Shown here one piece after another: positions 8,289-17,237 of a DNA stretch of 64,000 nucleotides. Source of the stretch: Actinomadura sp. NBRC 104412. GTDB lineage: Bacteria; Actinomycetota; Actinomycetes; Streptosporangiales; Streptosporangiaceae. The notes below the pieces were generated by a model. That model was not told the DNA's origin. It did not search any database and was given only the letters and a program-made list of their open reading frames with translations. Positions within the stretch are counted from its first letter, which is position 1. The number at the start of each line of letters is the position of its first letter. A program made the position numbers and the translations under genes. The DNA lies in NCBI RefSeq assembly GCF_030269515.1, contig NZ_BSTM01000026.1:48702-112701 (forward strand), written 5' to 3'.

Positions 8289-9133
8289 GAGTCCCTCCGC
8301 ACGAAGGAGAAGGCGCCTAGGGCGAGGGCCGTCGCGGCGTACGCGGCCAACACCGCGGTCGCCGCAAGGGGTGAGAGGATCCCCAGATCAACGGTGTCGC
8401 CGGGCGGAGCGGCGATCTGGAAGGGAAGGCTCAGGGGCGATACCGACACCACGACCTCGCCCAAGCGCGAGCCCGGCACCACGCCCCCGAACGTGGGCAG
8501 CACCATCAGTACCCCCACCAGGATCGTGATCGTCCTGGCGGTGGACCGCAGCACGGCTCCCAGGCCACACCCGACCAGAGCGATCACGCCCGCGAGAGAG
8601 CTCAGCGCGACAAGACAGGGGAGCCGGTCGAGCATCGTCCCCTCGAACGCGGGGATCGGCCGGTCACCGACGATCAGCTGTTCGGCGGCGACCGCCACCG
8701 TCAGCGCCACCAGACTCGTCGTCAGGGCCATGACACCGCTCACCGAGACCTTGGCCGCGAACAGCGTGCCGCGCCCGGGAACCGCGGCCAGGCTCGTGCG
8801 GATCGTCCCGGTCGCGTACTCGGAGGTGATCGACAGCGCACCGAGCACGGCGGCGCAGACCGGCAGGGCCGGCAGCAGCGGCTGCTCCGCCGGAGGGGTA
8901 CGCACTGTCGCCCGCTGCTCCGGCGTCAGCCCGTCCCAGTGGCTCGCCACGTACCACGACCAGAGCATGCAGAGCAGCACGGACGCGGCCACCACCGCGA
9001 GAATCCAGAGCGTCGACCTCACAGAGCGCAGCTTGATCCACTCCGCCCCAGCCGCATCCCTCACAATGAGGCCCCGAAGAGCAGGGGTCGGCACACCGCC
9101 GTCCTTGCCCGCTTCCACCTGCATCCGGTTCAC
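8285..9133 (-). CDS. ABC-2 type transporter permease, second subunit
   Basis: This 282-residue permease is paralogous to the one downstream: AEWIKLRSVRSTLWIL near the N-terminus, a SEYATGTIRTSLAAVPGRG loop, and about six transmembrane segments. I chose the GTG at 9133 because it overlaps the ATPase stop as GTGA and has an AAGGGA site; an ATG at 9124 would remove three residues. With the ATPase it should form a heteromeric exporter of two different permeases. Confidence 0.88.
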   Translation of the reverse strand: MNRMQVEAGKDGGVPTPALRGLIVRDAAGAEWIKLRSVRSTLWILAVVAASVLLCMLWSWYVASHWDGLTPEQRATVRTPPAEQPLLPALPVCAAVLGALSITSEYATGTIRTSLAAVPGRGTLFAAKVSVSGVMALTTSLVALTVAVAAEQLIVGDRPIPAFEGTMLDRLPCLVALSSLAGVIALVGCGLGAVLRSTARTITILVGVLMVLPTFGGVVPGSRLGEVVVSVSPLSLPFQIAAPPGDTVDLGILSPLAATAVLAAYAATALALGAFSFVRRDS

Positions 9134-10107
9134 GGCACGTCCCTTCCCGCATGGCCAGCCCCGCCGTCTCCACCCACGGACGGTGTTCCCCGGGCCGCAT
9201 CGGAGGAGGCTCCGGCCCGGTACTCGACGCTGTCGGCGGTCAGCCTTATGTACGCCTCCTCCAGGGAGGCGCCGCGCGGCGTCACCTCGTGAAGCGGGAT
9301 CCCGTGGGCGGCCGCCGCCTCGCCTATCCGGACGGCGTCCAGCCCCCGTACCGAAAGGTCGCCGGCGGGATCGGCCTCGACCGTCGCGCCCGCGGCGACC
9401 AGCACCGCCGCCAGCTCCCGTGCGCGCGGCGACCGGACGAACACCCCCTGCCCGAACCGGTCGGCCAGCTCCCGCACCGACGTGTCCGCGATCAGCCGGC
9501 CACGCCCGATCAGGATCAGCCGTTCCGCGGTGACCGCCATCTCCGACATCAGATGGCTGGAGATCAGCACCGTGCGGCCCTCGGCCGCCAGGGCGCGCAT
9601 CAGCTCGCGGATCCACCGGACACCGTCCGGGTCCAGGCCGTTGACCGGTTCGTCGAACATCAGCACTCCGGGATCTCCCAACAGCGCGGACGCGATACCG
9701 AGCCGCTGCCGCATCCCGAGGGAGAACCCGCCGACCCGCTTGCGCGCGACGCCCGCCAGTCCCACCTGCTCCAGTACGGCCGAGACGCGCGAGCTGGGGA
9801 TCCGGTTGCTGCGCGCCATCCAGCCGAGGTGGTCGTACGCGCTGCGCCCCGGATGCACCGCGTTCGCGTCCAACAGCGCACCGACCTCGTGCATGGGACG
9901 GCGGAGCTCGCGATAGCGGCGCCCGTTCACCAGCGCCTCGCCGGACGTGGGCGCGTCCAGTCCCAGCACGACCCGCATCGTGGTCGACTTGCCCGCCCCG
10001 TTCGGGCCGAGGAACCCGGTGACCGTCCCCGGCCGTACCTGGAACGACAGGCCGTCGAGCGCCAGGGACCTCCCGTAGCGCTTGACCAGCTCACGTGCTT
10101 CGATCAT
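9130..10107 (-). CDS. ABC transporter ATP-binding protein (BcrA/DrrA type)
   Basis: This 325-residue ATPase has Walker A GPNGAGKST at residues 34-42, a FSLGMRQRLGIASAL signature, Walker B VLMFDEPVNGLDPDG and the SSHLMSE H-loop. A C-terminal extension of about 100 residues is typical of drug-export ATPases. It is the first gene of a three-gene unit; both downstream starts overlap the preceding stop. The divergent kinase remnant and response regulator are the likely controllers. Confidence 0.93.
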   Translation of the reverse strand: MIEARELVKRYGRSLALDGLSFQVRPGTVTGFLGPNGAGKSTTMRVVLGLDAPTSGEALVNGRRYRELRRPMHEVGALLDANAVHPGRSAYDHLGWMARSNRIPSSRVSAVLEQVGLAGVARKRVGGFSLGMRQRLGIASALLGDPGVLMFDEPVNGLDPDGVRWIRELMRALAAEGRTVLISSHLMSEMAVTAERLILIGRGRLIADTSVRELADRFGQGVFVRSPRARELAAVLVAAGATVEADPAGDLSVRGLDAVRIGEAAAAHGIPLHEVTPRGASLEEAYIRLTADSVEYRAGASSDAARGTPSVGGDGGAGHAGRDVP

Positions 10108-10552
10108 GCCGACCACGGTCGCGTCCAGAAGGGGGCGGGCACATCGGAGCACGGTCGTGATCCGCGCCTGCGCCCTCGGCACGAGCCCGCCACCCCGGCC
10201 GCCCCGATCTCCTACCCAAGGATGACATTCCACGGCCGGACGCAGCCCGAAGGCCTGGGCGGATACCGTCGGAGCGTGGACGACCCCGCCAGTGATTCAG
10301 TCGAGTTGGCAGGCGGAGCCTTTCGGGCAACGAGCCATGTCGGCTCGTTCGGGCGAGGCACAACCGGCAGAACAACCGTCCCAACCGAAGAAGCCCAAGT
10401 TCGCACCATGGCAGCGGTGGAGACGACGAGTGGGCGAACCTGCGACCCGTTCCGCCATCACCTACCCCTCTCCAACCGTCCCGCCAGAGCATGCCAACCC
10501 ACCGAACACCTCCCACGACGCGCGGCCACCTTCACAGGACGACCTCAGCCCG

Positions 10553-10942
10553 ATGCCTGGCCTCGCCGGTATCGCAGACCTGGTGGAGGCCGCCGCAATG
10601 GCGGGCGTGCACGTCGACCTGCGGCTACGTGCCGACGAGCTCCCCGAAGGTATCGCGCTCGCCGTCTACCGGATCGTCCAGGAGGCCCTGACCAATATGG
10701 TCAAGCACGCCGCGCCCGCGCGCGGCCGGGTGGAGATCGACGCGACCGGGGGCGATGTCCGCATCGAGGTGGCCGACGATGGCCCGGGCGTTCGCGTCCT
10801 TCCGACCACCACACCGGGCCATGGGCTGATCGGCATGCGGGAACGGGCGATGATGTACGGCGGGGAGCTCACAGCGGGTCCTCGTCCCGAAGGCGGTTTT
10901 GCGGTGTCGGCCCGTCTGCCGTACGGCCGGAGCGCTCCGTGA
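10553..10942 (+). pseudogene. 5'-truncated sensor histidine kinase (NarL family), ATPase domain only
   Basis: The 129 codons encode only the HATPase domain: N-box YRIVQEALTNMVKHA, G1 box VADDGPGV and G2 box GHGLIGMRERAMMYGGEL. The sensor, membrane segments and the HisKA_3 helix with the phospho-accepting His are missing. The preceding 10108-10552 shows no coding pattern. The stop still overlaps the response regulator start as GTGA, so a full kinase once stood here. The remnant may still be translated, but it cannot autophosphorylate on its own. Confidence 0.75.
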
Positions 10943-11640
10943 CCGACCCGATCCGTGTCCTCATCGCCGACGACCAGGTTCTGCTGCGCGGCAGCCTGCG
11001 CGTGCTCCTCGACACCACTCCCGGCTTCGAGGTCGCGGGCGAGGCCGGCGACGGCGCGGAAACCGTCGAGCTCGCCGCCGTCGCGAAGCCGGACGTGATC
11101 CTGATGGACGTCCGTATGCCCATCATGGACGGCATCGAGGCCACGCGCCGGATCTGTTCCACCATGCCCGACATCCGGGTGCTGATCCTCACCACCTTCG
11201 ACCTGGACGCCTACGTGTACGCGGGACTCCGGGCGGGCGCGAGCGGATTCCTGCTCAAGGACACCGTTCCCGCCGATCTGCTGGCCGCCGTACGCGTCGT
11301 CGCCTCCGGCGAGGCATTGCTGGCCCCGACCGTCACCCGCCGCCTCATCGCCGAGTTCGCCAACCGCCCGGACGCCGGTCGGCCACGGTCCGCCGATCTC
11401 GACCTCCTTACCGCCCGCGAACGGGAGGTCCTCACCCTCGTCGCCCGCGGTCTGTCGAACACCGAACTGGCCGACCATCTCAGCCTGAGCGTCGCCACCA
11501 TAAAGACCCATATCGGGCACCTGCTGGCCAAACTGCACGCTCGAGACCGCGCTCAGCTCGTCATAGTCGCGTACGAAACCGGCCTGGTACGCCCGAGTGC
11601 CAACAGAGACCGAAGCGCCCCCACCCGCGACTGGAAATGA
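10939..11640 (+). CDS. NarL/FixJ-type response regulator
   Basis: This 233-residue protein has a receiver domain (acidic pair D11-D12, phospho-acceptor D57 in LMDVRMP, conserved Lys in FLLKDT) and a C-terminal LuxR-type HTH at about 163-205 (LTAREREVLTLVARGLSNTELADHL). The GTG start overlaps the kinase remnant's stop by four bases. Its cognate kinase is truncated, so it is an orphan unless another kinase supplies phosphate. By position it probably controls the divergent ABC exporter. Confidence 0.93.
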   Translation: MTDPIRVLIADDQVLLRGSLRVLLDTTPGFEVAGEAGDGAETVELAAVAKPDVILMDVRMPIMDGIEATRRICSTMPDIRVLILTTFDLDAYVYAGLRAGASGFLLKDTVPADLLAAVRVVASGEALLAPTVTRRLIAEFANRPDAGRPRSADLDLLTAREREVLTLVARGLSNTELADHLSLSVATIKTHIGHLLAKLHARDRAQLVIVAYETGLVRPSANRDRSAPTRDWK

Positions 11641-11734
11641 ACCCGTCCACAACACGCCCCCTCAACTCGTTGCCTGACCGCACCCAGACCAACCCGGCGC
11701 AACGGTTCGTGACTAGGTCCTGTTTTGAAGTGAG

Positions 11735-11935
11735 ATGAGTGGTGGCGTGTCGTGTGCCGAAGGCAGCGAGGTCTCCGGTAGAGCGTTCATCGGCCAAGAA
11801 GACCCCCGCGCCCTCGAGTGCCGCATCAACCGGCTCGAACGCCACCCGGGCACCCGCCACCAGGTATGCCAAGCTCGACATCCGTCACCAGGCCACCGTC
11901 CACATCGCCGCCACTTTGAAACAGGCCCTGGGAGC
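11735..11935 (+). mobile_element. IS5-family transposase C-terminal remnant, frameshifted
   Basis: Two frames joined near 11845 give ECRINRLERHP followed by ATRYAKLDIRHQATVHIAAT. This is the conserved C-terminal pattern of IS5-type transposases (E-R-x-I-N-x-L-K, then TRYxKLxxRxxATVxIAA). The N-terminus, DDE core and complete terminal repeats are absent. It marks an old insertion or deletion scar between the two-component system and the symporter. Confidence 0.7.
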
Positions 11936-12056
11936 GTGTCTCACGTGGGTTGCGGAGATGCGCGGAATGATGCGGGGCTGTGTCGTCGCGTCTTGCGCTG
12001 CTCAGCCTCGGCCATCTCACCCCGGCGAACCGGCGATCGGCAACCGGCTGACAGCC

Positions 12057-12290
12057 TTACCCGCAGCCGGGCACGTCGGTGTACAACTCACCGCGGCCGT
12101 CGCTCTCGCCCTCCGGCTCGGCGATCGGCTGCCCGATGCCGGGCTGCGGATACTCGCCGGGGCACGTGACCATGCCGAGAAGATCGACACAAACCGCCTC
12201 CCGCTCCCTGGAACCGGCCGCTCCTCGGATTCGCGGCGGTGACGCTCTACCGGATCGGGCTATCCCCGAGCCATCAGCCCGAAGCGGCAA
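12057..12290 (-). pseudogene. 3' fragment of an unrecognised coding gene
   Basis: The last 45 or so codons have clean high-GC3 use and read VDLLGMVTCPGEYPQPGIG, then an acidic stretch and TDVPGCG at the stop. Upstream the frame turns into Arg/Pro-rich nonsense. The family is unknown. It lies beside the transposase remnant and looks like a gene cut by the same event. The rest of 11936-12503 shows nothing convincing. Confidence 0.4.
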
Positions 12291-12503
12291 CCTGAGCGGT
12301 ATCGGCGCTGCCTACCACCTGTTCGCGGAGCAGGCGCACCGTTCCGAAGGCTTGCTGAAGGTGTCGATCTTGCTGGCTTGGGGGAGGTTGCGCGCGAAAC
12401 CGACGGCAGCGAAGGTGTGCTTGGCGGCAGGCGTGATAGCCGAAGCCGGCTGCTCGAGGATTTCGGGCCTTCCCTGCCGGACCGAAACAGGTTCTAATAG
12501 CGC

Positions 12504-13874
12504 ATGCTTTCGCCTCCCTTGCCCCGCTCGCTGCGCGTCGGCTACGGCGTCGGCTCGTTCGGAACCGGTACCTTCAACACCGTCCCAGGGTTGTTGCTGC
12601 TCTACTACATGACGAACTCCCTCGGCGTCCCCGCCGGACTGGCGGGGCTGGCGGTCTTCCTTCCCAAGGCGTGGGATCTGTTCATCAACCCGTATGTCGG
12701 GCGGCTGTCGGACCGCACGGTCTCCCGTCACGGCGCGCGGAGGCCCTGGATCCTCGCCGGCGGCATCCTGTTGCCGCCCGCCTTCGTCCTGACCTTTGCG
12801 GGAAGTCCGGTCACGGGCGCGCCCGCCGCCCTGTACGTGGGTGCGTGTTTCTTCCTCGCCGCCACGGCGTTCGCTCTGTTCGAGGTGCCGTACAAGGCGA
12901 TGCCCGCCGAGATGACCGACGACTATCACGAGCAGTCGGCGTTGCTGACCTGGCGGATCGGCTTCCTCGGCCTGGCGATCCTCCTTTCCGGCGGGTTGGC
13001 GCCCGCGTTGGTGAACATCGACGGCGGTGAACTTACGTTCGCCGGCTACCGGCTGATGGCGGTGGTCATCGGCCTGGTGCTCCTGGTCTCGATGGTGGGC
13101 ACCTTCTTCGGTACGGGCGGGGCGCCGCAGATCCGCCGGTCCGACACCGAGCACGTCGGCCTGCGCGGCCAACTGGCGGCCGCGAGCGGCAACCGGCCGT
13201 TCCTGCTCCTGGTCGCGCTGAGCGCGTTCCAGATGCTCGCCGCGGGGATCATTCTGGCGGGTGCCCCGTACTTCGCCTCCTACATCCTTGAGAACACCGG
13301 CGCGGTCAGCACCCTGTTCCTCGCACTGATCGGGCCGATGGTGGTGCTGATGCCCGCCTGGGTACGGGCGTCGCGCCGATTCGACAAGCGCGCCAGCATG
13401 GTCGTCTCCAGCCTCCTGTTCATGGTCGGCGGGATGGGGTTGGGGCTCACTCAGGCATTCGGATCGCTCTACGCCCACTCGTGCGTGATGTTGATGGGCG
13501 TCGGCTACGCAGGCATGCAGCTCCTGCAACTTTCGATGCTGGCCGACACCCTGATCTACGACGAGTTGAGCTCGGGTAAGCGTCGCGCCGGAGTGTTCAC
13601 GGGGCTGTGGACCGCGACCGAGACCGTGATGCTGGCCCTCGGTGCCCTGGTGCTGGGCTGGATCCTTTCCGCGGCCGGTTTCATCTCCTCCGAGCCCGAT
13701 GAACCGGTCTCCCAGCCGGACAGCGCGATCGACGCCATTGTCATCGGCGGTTCCCTCGCGCCCGCATTTCTCATGGCCGTCTCCATCGTCTGCACCCTCA
13801 GATATGACCTCACCGGTAAGCGCCTGAGCGATCTTCGCAGGACGCGCGCCGATGCCGTCCCCGACGCCACCTGA
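12504..13874 (+). CDS. MFS transporter of the GPH (glycoside-pentoside-hexuronide) type
   Basis: This 456-residue membrane protein has about 12 hydrophobic segments. Its N-terminus (GYGVGSFGTGTFNTVPGLLLLYYM) is characteristic of GPH cation symporters, and the loop 2-3 motif PKAWDLFINPYVGRLSDRT is the MFS A-motif variant of this family. A FEVPYKAMPAEMTDDYHEQS segment is also typical. It probably imports a glycoside or other small solute with a cation. No catabolic genes adjoin, so the substrate is unknown. Confidence 0.88.
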   Translation: MLSPPLPRSLRVGYGVGSFGTGTFNTVPGLLLLYYMTNSLGVPAGLAGLAVFLPKAWDLFINPYVGRLSDRTVSRHGARRPWILAGGILLPPAFVLTFAGSPVTGAPAALYVGACFFLAATAFALFEVPYKAMPAEMTDDYHEQSALLTWRIGFLGLAILLSGGLAPALVNIDGGELTFAGYRLMAVVIGLVLLVSMVGTFFGTGGAPQIRRSDTEHVGLRGQLAAASGNRPFLLLVALSAFQMLAAGIILAGAPYFASYILENTGAVSTLFLALIGPMVVLMPAWVRASRRFDKRASMVVSSLLFMVGGMGLGLTQAFGSLYAHSCVMLMGVGYAGMQLLQLSMLADTLIYDELSSGKRRAGVFTGLWTATETVMLALGALVLGWILSAAGFISSEPDEPVSQPDSAIDAIVIGGSLAPAFLMAVSIVCTLRYDLTGKRLSDLRRTRADAVPDAT

Positions 13875-14290
13875 TCATTTTTGGGCTTCCCTTCCTCGGA
13901 TTGAGCGGGTGGCCGGTCTGAACTGGAATGCCGGTGGGTGGTCACTCCCGTCGAGCTCCTGGCTTTCGGCTTATGGGAGAAGGCATGCTCGGTCGGCTTG
14001 GCTGACGCGCCCTGCGGTTGCCCGTGCGGATCGTGACTGCGGCGCCTTTTCTGCCTGAGATGCCTTTCGTTGGTGGGGATCTCTTGGTAGGCGGTTCGGG
14101 TTCGCGTGTCGTCCGTGGCTGCGGTGATCGGTGGACTTGAGTGGTTGTGGGGATATGTGGTCCATGGCTGGTGGTGGGGGGCGGGTTGTCCGAGACGGGG
14201 GGCACAGCTCGGCTGACTTTCGGGCACGGCACGCGCTATAAGCCCGCGCTGGGGGGCGGAGGGCCTGGCGGGATGTGATCGTGAGGCCGT
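13875..14290. other. intergenic, no gene recognised
   Basis: This 416-bp stretch lies between convergent genes and contains GGTGGTGGGG-type low-complexity sequence around 14150-14200. Neither strand shows the third-position GC pattern of the flanking genes. Confidence 0.6.
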
Positions 14291-15211
14291 TCAGGTTTCG
14301 GTGGAAGCCTGATCCCGGCCGCAGCTCAGCAGGTCGTAGAGGACGGGTGGGAGCTCGTCCCAGAGCCATTCGTTCAGAGTCCCAGGGAAGTCTTCGGGCG
14401 GACCCACGTCCAGGAGCTGGGGACTCAGCTGGGTGAGCCGGACCTCGACTGGGGCATCCGACCACATCGGATCGCCGGCTCCCCAATAGGCCGCGAAGTC
14501 GCTGCCCGTGAGTGGCAGCAGGCGTGGGAACGTGTGGCCGCCGGGCCGATTGCCCATGGGCAGCAGATGCTGGGCCGTTGTGCGGAGGACGTTGAGCGCG
14601 GCGAGGTCGTGCGCACACGAGACGCGCGACATCTGCAACTCCGGCAGGCCGAACCGGGTCAGCCCCGAAGTGGTCAGCTCCACGCATTCGCAGCCGTCGA
14701 TGTCGTCGTCGGAGACCTTGCACCGGCCGCCGTTCCTGTGGGGCGGCAGTCGCGCGCCGAGCCAGTCGTCCGCCAGCCTGAAAAGCGCGTGTTCGCTCGT
14801 GCGTTCGGAAAGGACCTGGCCGGTGGCGATGTCCACCGCGACCGCGTCGAGGTGGTCGGCTACGCAGCGCGCCACGGCTCGCGCGAGCCGCAGGCCGTAG
14901 GGTCGGTCGGTGGACGCGACCTCCGCGGTGACGCCGATGTGCCGACGCGCGTCGAACAGGCGATCTTCGAGGTCGAGGTCGTCACCGTCGAGATCCGAGA
15001 CCGCGTGATCGAGGCTCCAGGGGGAGTGGGCCGCGGGATACGAGGTGATCGCCAGGCTGGGGCTTCCGAGCCGCTCGGTGGCTGCGGTCGCGAACGGTTC
15101 CGACAACCGGCGCAAAGCGCCCAAAGGGATGTCGTGGGTCGCTTCATCGGTCGCGACGACGAAGCATGAGGTGGTCTGCTCGGGGACGGTGAGGCTGATG
15201 GACTCGGACAT
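14291..15211 (-). CDS. hypothetical protein, 306 residues
   Basis: I do not recognise a family. The protein is soluble, acidic and without a signal peptide. It begins MSESISLTVPEQTTSCFVV and contains a D-rich stretch (SDLDGDDLDLEDRLFD, about 80-95) and two cysteine-bearing segments (GGRCKVSDDDIDGCECVELT and MSRVSCAHDLAALNVL) in the middle. The start at 15211 has an excellent GAGGAGG site. The upstream 300 bp is unusually AT-rich. Codon use is normal, so expression is likely. Confidence 0.65.
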   Translation of the reverse strand: MSESISLTVPEQTTSCFVVATDEATHDIPLGALRRLSEPFATAATERLGSPSLAITSYPAAHSPWSLDHAVSDLDGDDLDLEDRLFDARRHIGVTAEVASTDRPYGLRLARAVARCVADHLDAVAVDIATGQVLSERTSEHALFRLADDWLGARLPPHRNGGRCKVSDDDIDGCECVELTTSGLTRFGLPELQMSRVSCAHDLAALNVLRTTAQHLLPMGNRPGGHTFPRLLPLTGSDFAAYWGAGDPMWSDAPVEVRLTQLSPQLLDVGPPEDFPGTLNEWLWDELPPVLYDLLSCGRDQASTET

Positions 15212-15390
15212 GCGCTGAACCTCCTCGGACCGTTGCCGGACGGCTGGAATCAAGCTTGGGGCCGAGAACATGACCGAGAGAAGGCAAACGTAATTCTGTG
15301 GATAACTTGTGATCGACGGGCGCGGACGACCTCAATAATTAGCCGATTAAGGCGACATGGCTGCGTTATCGGAATAGCGGGCTATAAGTA

Positions 15391-15432
15391 ATCAGGGCCG
15401 GAAAGGGTGTATTGCCCATTTCCGACCCTGAT
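15391..15432 (-). terminator. probable terminator of the citrate synthase gene
   Basis: Arms ATCAGGGCCGGAAA and TTTCCGACCCTGAT form a 14-bp stem with a single mismatch and a 14-base loop, about 90 bp past the citrate synthase stop. Confidence 0.65.
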
Positions 15433-15517
15433 GTCGGTCCCTCGGGTCCGCCGCGGGGGCGGAGCTCTTCATAGGTTCGCGTGTCGCCCCGGCTGGACGA
15501 AGGCCGGGGAACTTCTC

Positions 15518-16801
15518 CTAGCGGGAGCCCAGGTCCACGTAGTGGCGCTCGCCGGGGCCTACGTACACCTGGCGCGGGCGCCCGATCTTCGTCGTCGGGT
15601 CGTTCATCATCTCGCGCCACTGGGCGATCCACCCCGGAAGCCGGCCCAGCGCGAACAGAACGGTGAACGCGTTGGTGGGGAAGCCCATCGCCTTGTAGAT
15701 GACCCCGGTGTAGAAGTCCACGTTCGGATAGAGCTTGCGCTCGATGAAGTAATCGTCGCTGAGGGCGACCTCCTCCAGGCGCATGGCCAGGTCCAGCAGA
15801 GGGTCGGTCTTCCCCAGGGTTTCCAGGACATCGCGGGTCGCCTGCTTCACCACGGCGGCGCGCGGGTCGTAGTTGCGGTACACCCGGTGCCCGAAGCCCA
15901 TCAGCTTGACGCCGGGCTCTTTGTTTTTGACCCGCCGTACGAACGCCTCGACGTCGCCCCCGTCCTGGTGAATGCGCTCCAGCATCTCCAGGACCGCCTG
16001 GTTGGCGCCTCCGTGCAGCGGGCCGAACAGCGCGTCGACGCCCGCGGAGATGGACGAGAAGAGGTTGGCGTGGCTCGAGCCGACCAGCCGTACGGTCGAA
16101 GTGGAACAGTTCTGCTCGTGGTCGGCGTGCAGGACGAACAGCATGTCCAGGATGCGCACGATCTCGGGGTCGACCTCGTACGGCTGGGTCGGCAGCCCGA
16201 ACGTCATGCGCAGAAAGTTCTCGACGTACCCAAGGGAGTTGTCGGGGTACAGCAGGGGCTGCCCAATGGAGGTCTTGTACGCGTACGCGGCGATGGTCGG
16301 AAGCTTCGCGATGAGCCTGATACTGGAGAGGTCCACCTGCTCTTCGTCGAAGGGGTCCAGGCTGTCCTGGTAGAAGGTGGACAGCGCGCTGACCGCCGAC
16401 GACAGCACCGCCATCGGGTGGGCGCGACGGGGAAAGGCCGAGAAGAAGTCCCGGAACCTTTCGTCCAGCAAGGTGTGGTTGCGGACGCTGTCGGTGAACG
16501 ACCAGAGCTGGTCAGCGGTGGGCAGCTCTCCATAGATGAGCAGGTAGGCGACTTCGAGGAAGGACGACTTCTCCGCCAGCTCGTGGATCGGGTAACCCCG
16601 ATAGCGCAGGATCCCCGCCTCACCGTCGATATAGGTGATCTGCGATGTGGTGGACGCGGTGTTGGTGAAGCCGGTATCGAGGGTGACGTGGTTCGTCTCC
16701 TTGAGAAGGTTCCCGATGCGGAGGCCGGATGGGCCCTCGGTCGCCTGCGCCACCTCGAGGGGCATCCGGCCGCTCGCGTGGTTGAGCTCGAAATCGGACA
16801 T
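15518..16801 (-). CDS. gltA: citrate synthase
   Basis: This 427-residue type II citrate synthase condenses acetyl-CoA and oxaloacetate, the entry step of the TCA cycle. The active-site blocks are present: the His in GPLHGGANQAV, GFGHRVYRNYDPR, and the Asp in NVDFYTGV. The C-terminal arginine blocks for substrate binding are also present. The N-terminal domain (GFTNTASTTSQITYIDGEAG) is that of the hexameric bacterial type. ATG 16801 is preceded by GGGAGCGAGAG; an in-frame extension upstream runs through a tandem repeat and is unlikely to be translated. It is monocistronic. Confidence 0.96.
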   Translation of the reverse strand: MSDFELNHASGRMPLEVAQATEGPSGLRIGNLLKETNHVTLDTGFTNTASTTSQITYIDGEAGILRYRGYPIHELAEKSSFLEVAYLLIYGELPTADQLWSFTDSVRNHTLLDERFRDFFSAFPRRAHPMAVLSSAVSALSTFYQDSLDPFDEEQVDLSSIRLIAKLPTIAAYAYKTSIGQPLLYPDNSLGYVENFLRMTFGLPTQPYEVDPEIVRILDMLFVLHADHEQNCSTSTVRLVGSSHANLFSSISAGVDALFGPLHGGANQAVLEMLERIHQDGGDVEAFVRRVKNKEPGVKLMGFGHRVYRNYDPRAAVVKQATRDVLETLGKTDPLLDLAMRLEEVALSDDYFIERKLYPNVDFYTGVIYKAMGFPTNAFTVLFALGRLPGWIAQWREMMNDPTTKIGRPRQVYVGPGERHYVDLGSR

Positions 16802-16827
16802 ACTCTCTCTCGCTCCCAACTCCGTCC

Positions 16828-16870
16828 ACGTCCTCCGTAGACGTTCCCCTACGTCCTGCGTAGACGTTCC
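16828..16870. repeat. duplicated 20-bp element upstream of gltA
   Basis: ACGTCCTCCGTAGACGTTCC at 16828-16847 recurs at 16851-16870 with one change (C to G). The 23-bp period is close to two helical turns. The repeat lies 27-69 bp upstream of the gltA start, so it could be a paired regulator site. Confidence 0.6.
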
Positions 16871-17176
16871 GTACCTCATCGTATCCAGGCGATCATGCAG
16901 CTTGATCCTGGGGATACCTGTGGTTGACGGCCCGCCGGACACGGGGGCTCGGCGGCGGTCAGAGGCCCGACGCCGGGGGAGTGGGCCTGCCGAGCCGCCT
17001 CGCCGAGGTGCTGGAGGAACTCAGGCCGAACGCCGCCGCAAGCGGCGCTGGTGACCTGTCTCCAGCCCAGCCCAGCCGATCCCTCCTCTGCGCCGACCGG
17101 GTGGTCTAGAGCGGGTGTGACATGACCTAGAAATAGGGCGGCGCCAACAGGCAGGACGGACGACCATTGCCTCCCG

Positions 17177-17226
17177 GCGCCTCGCGCTGAGGGCCCCTCA
17201 CCCATCCCTCGGTTCGGGCGAGGCGC
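17177..17226 (-). terminator. long-loop inverted repeat after the aldo/keto reductase
   Basis: GCGCCTCGC at 17177-17185 pairs with GCGAGGCGC at 17218-17226 just past the stop. The loop is long (32 bases), so efficiency is uncertain. The remaining 16871-17176 shows no gene. Confidence 0.4.
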
Positions 17227-17237
17227 TGCAGGGCCGC

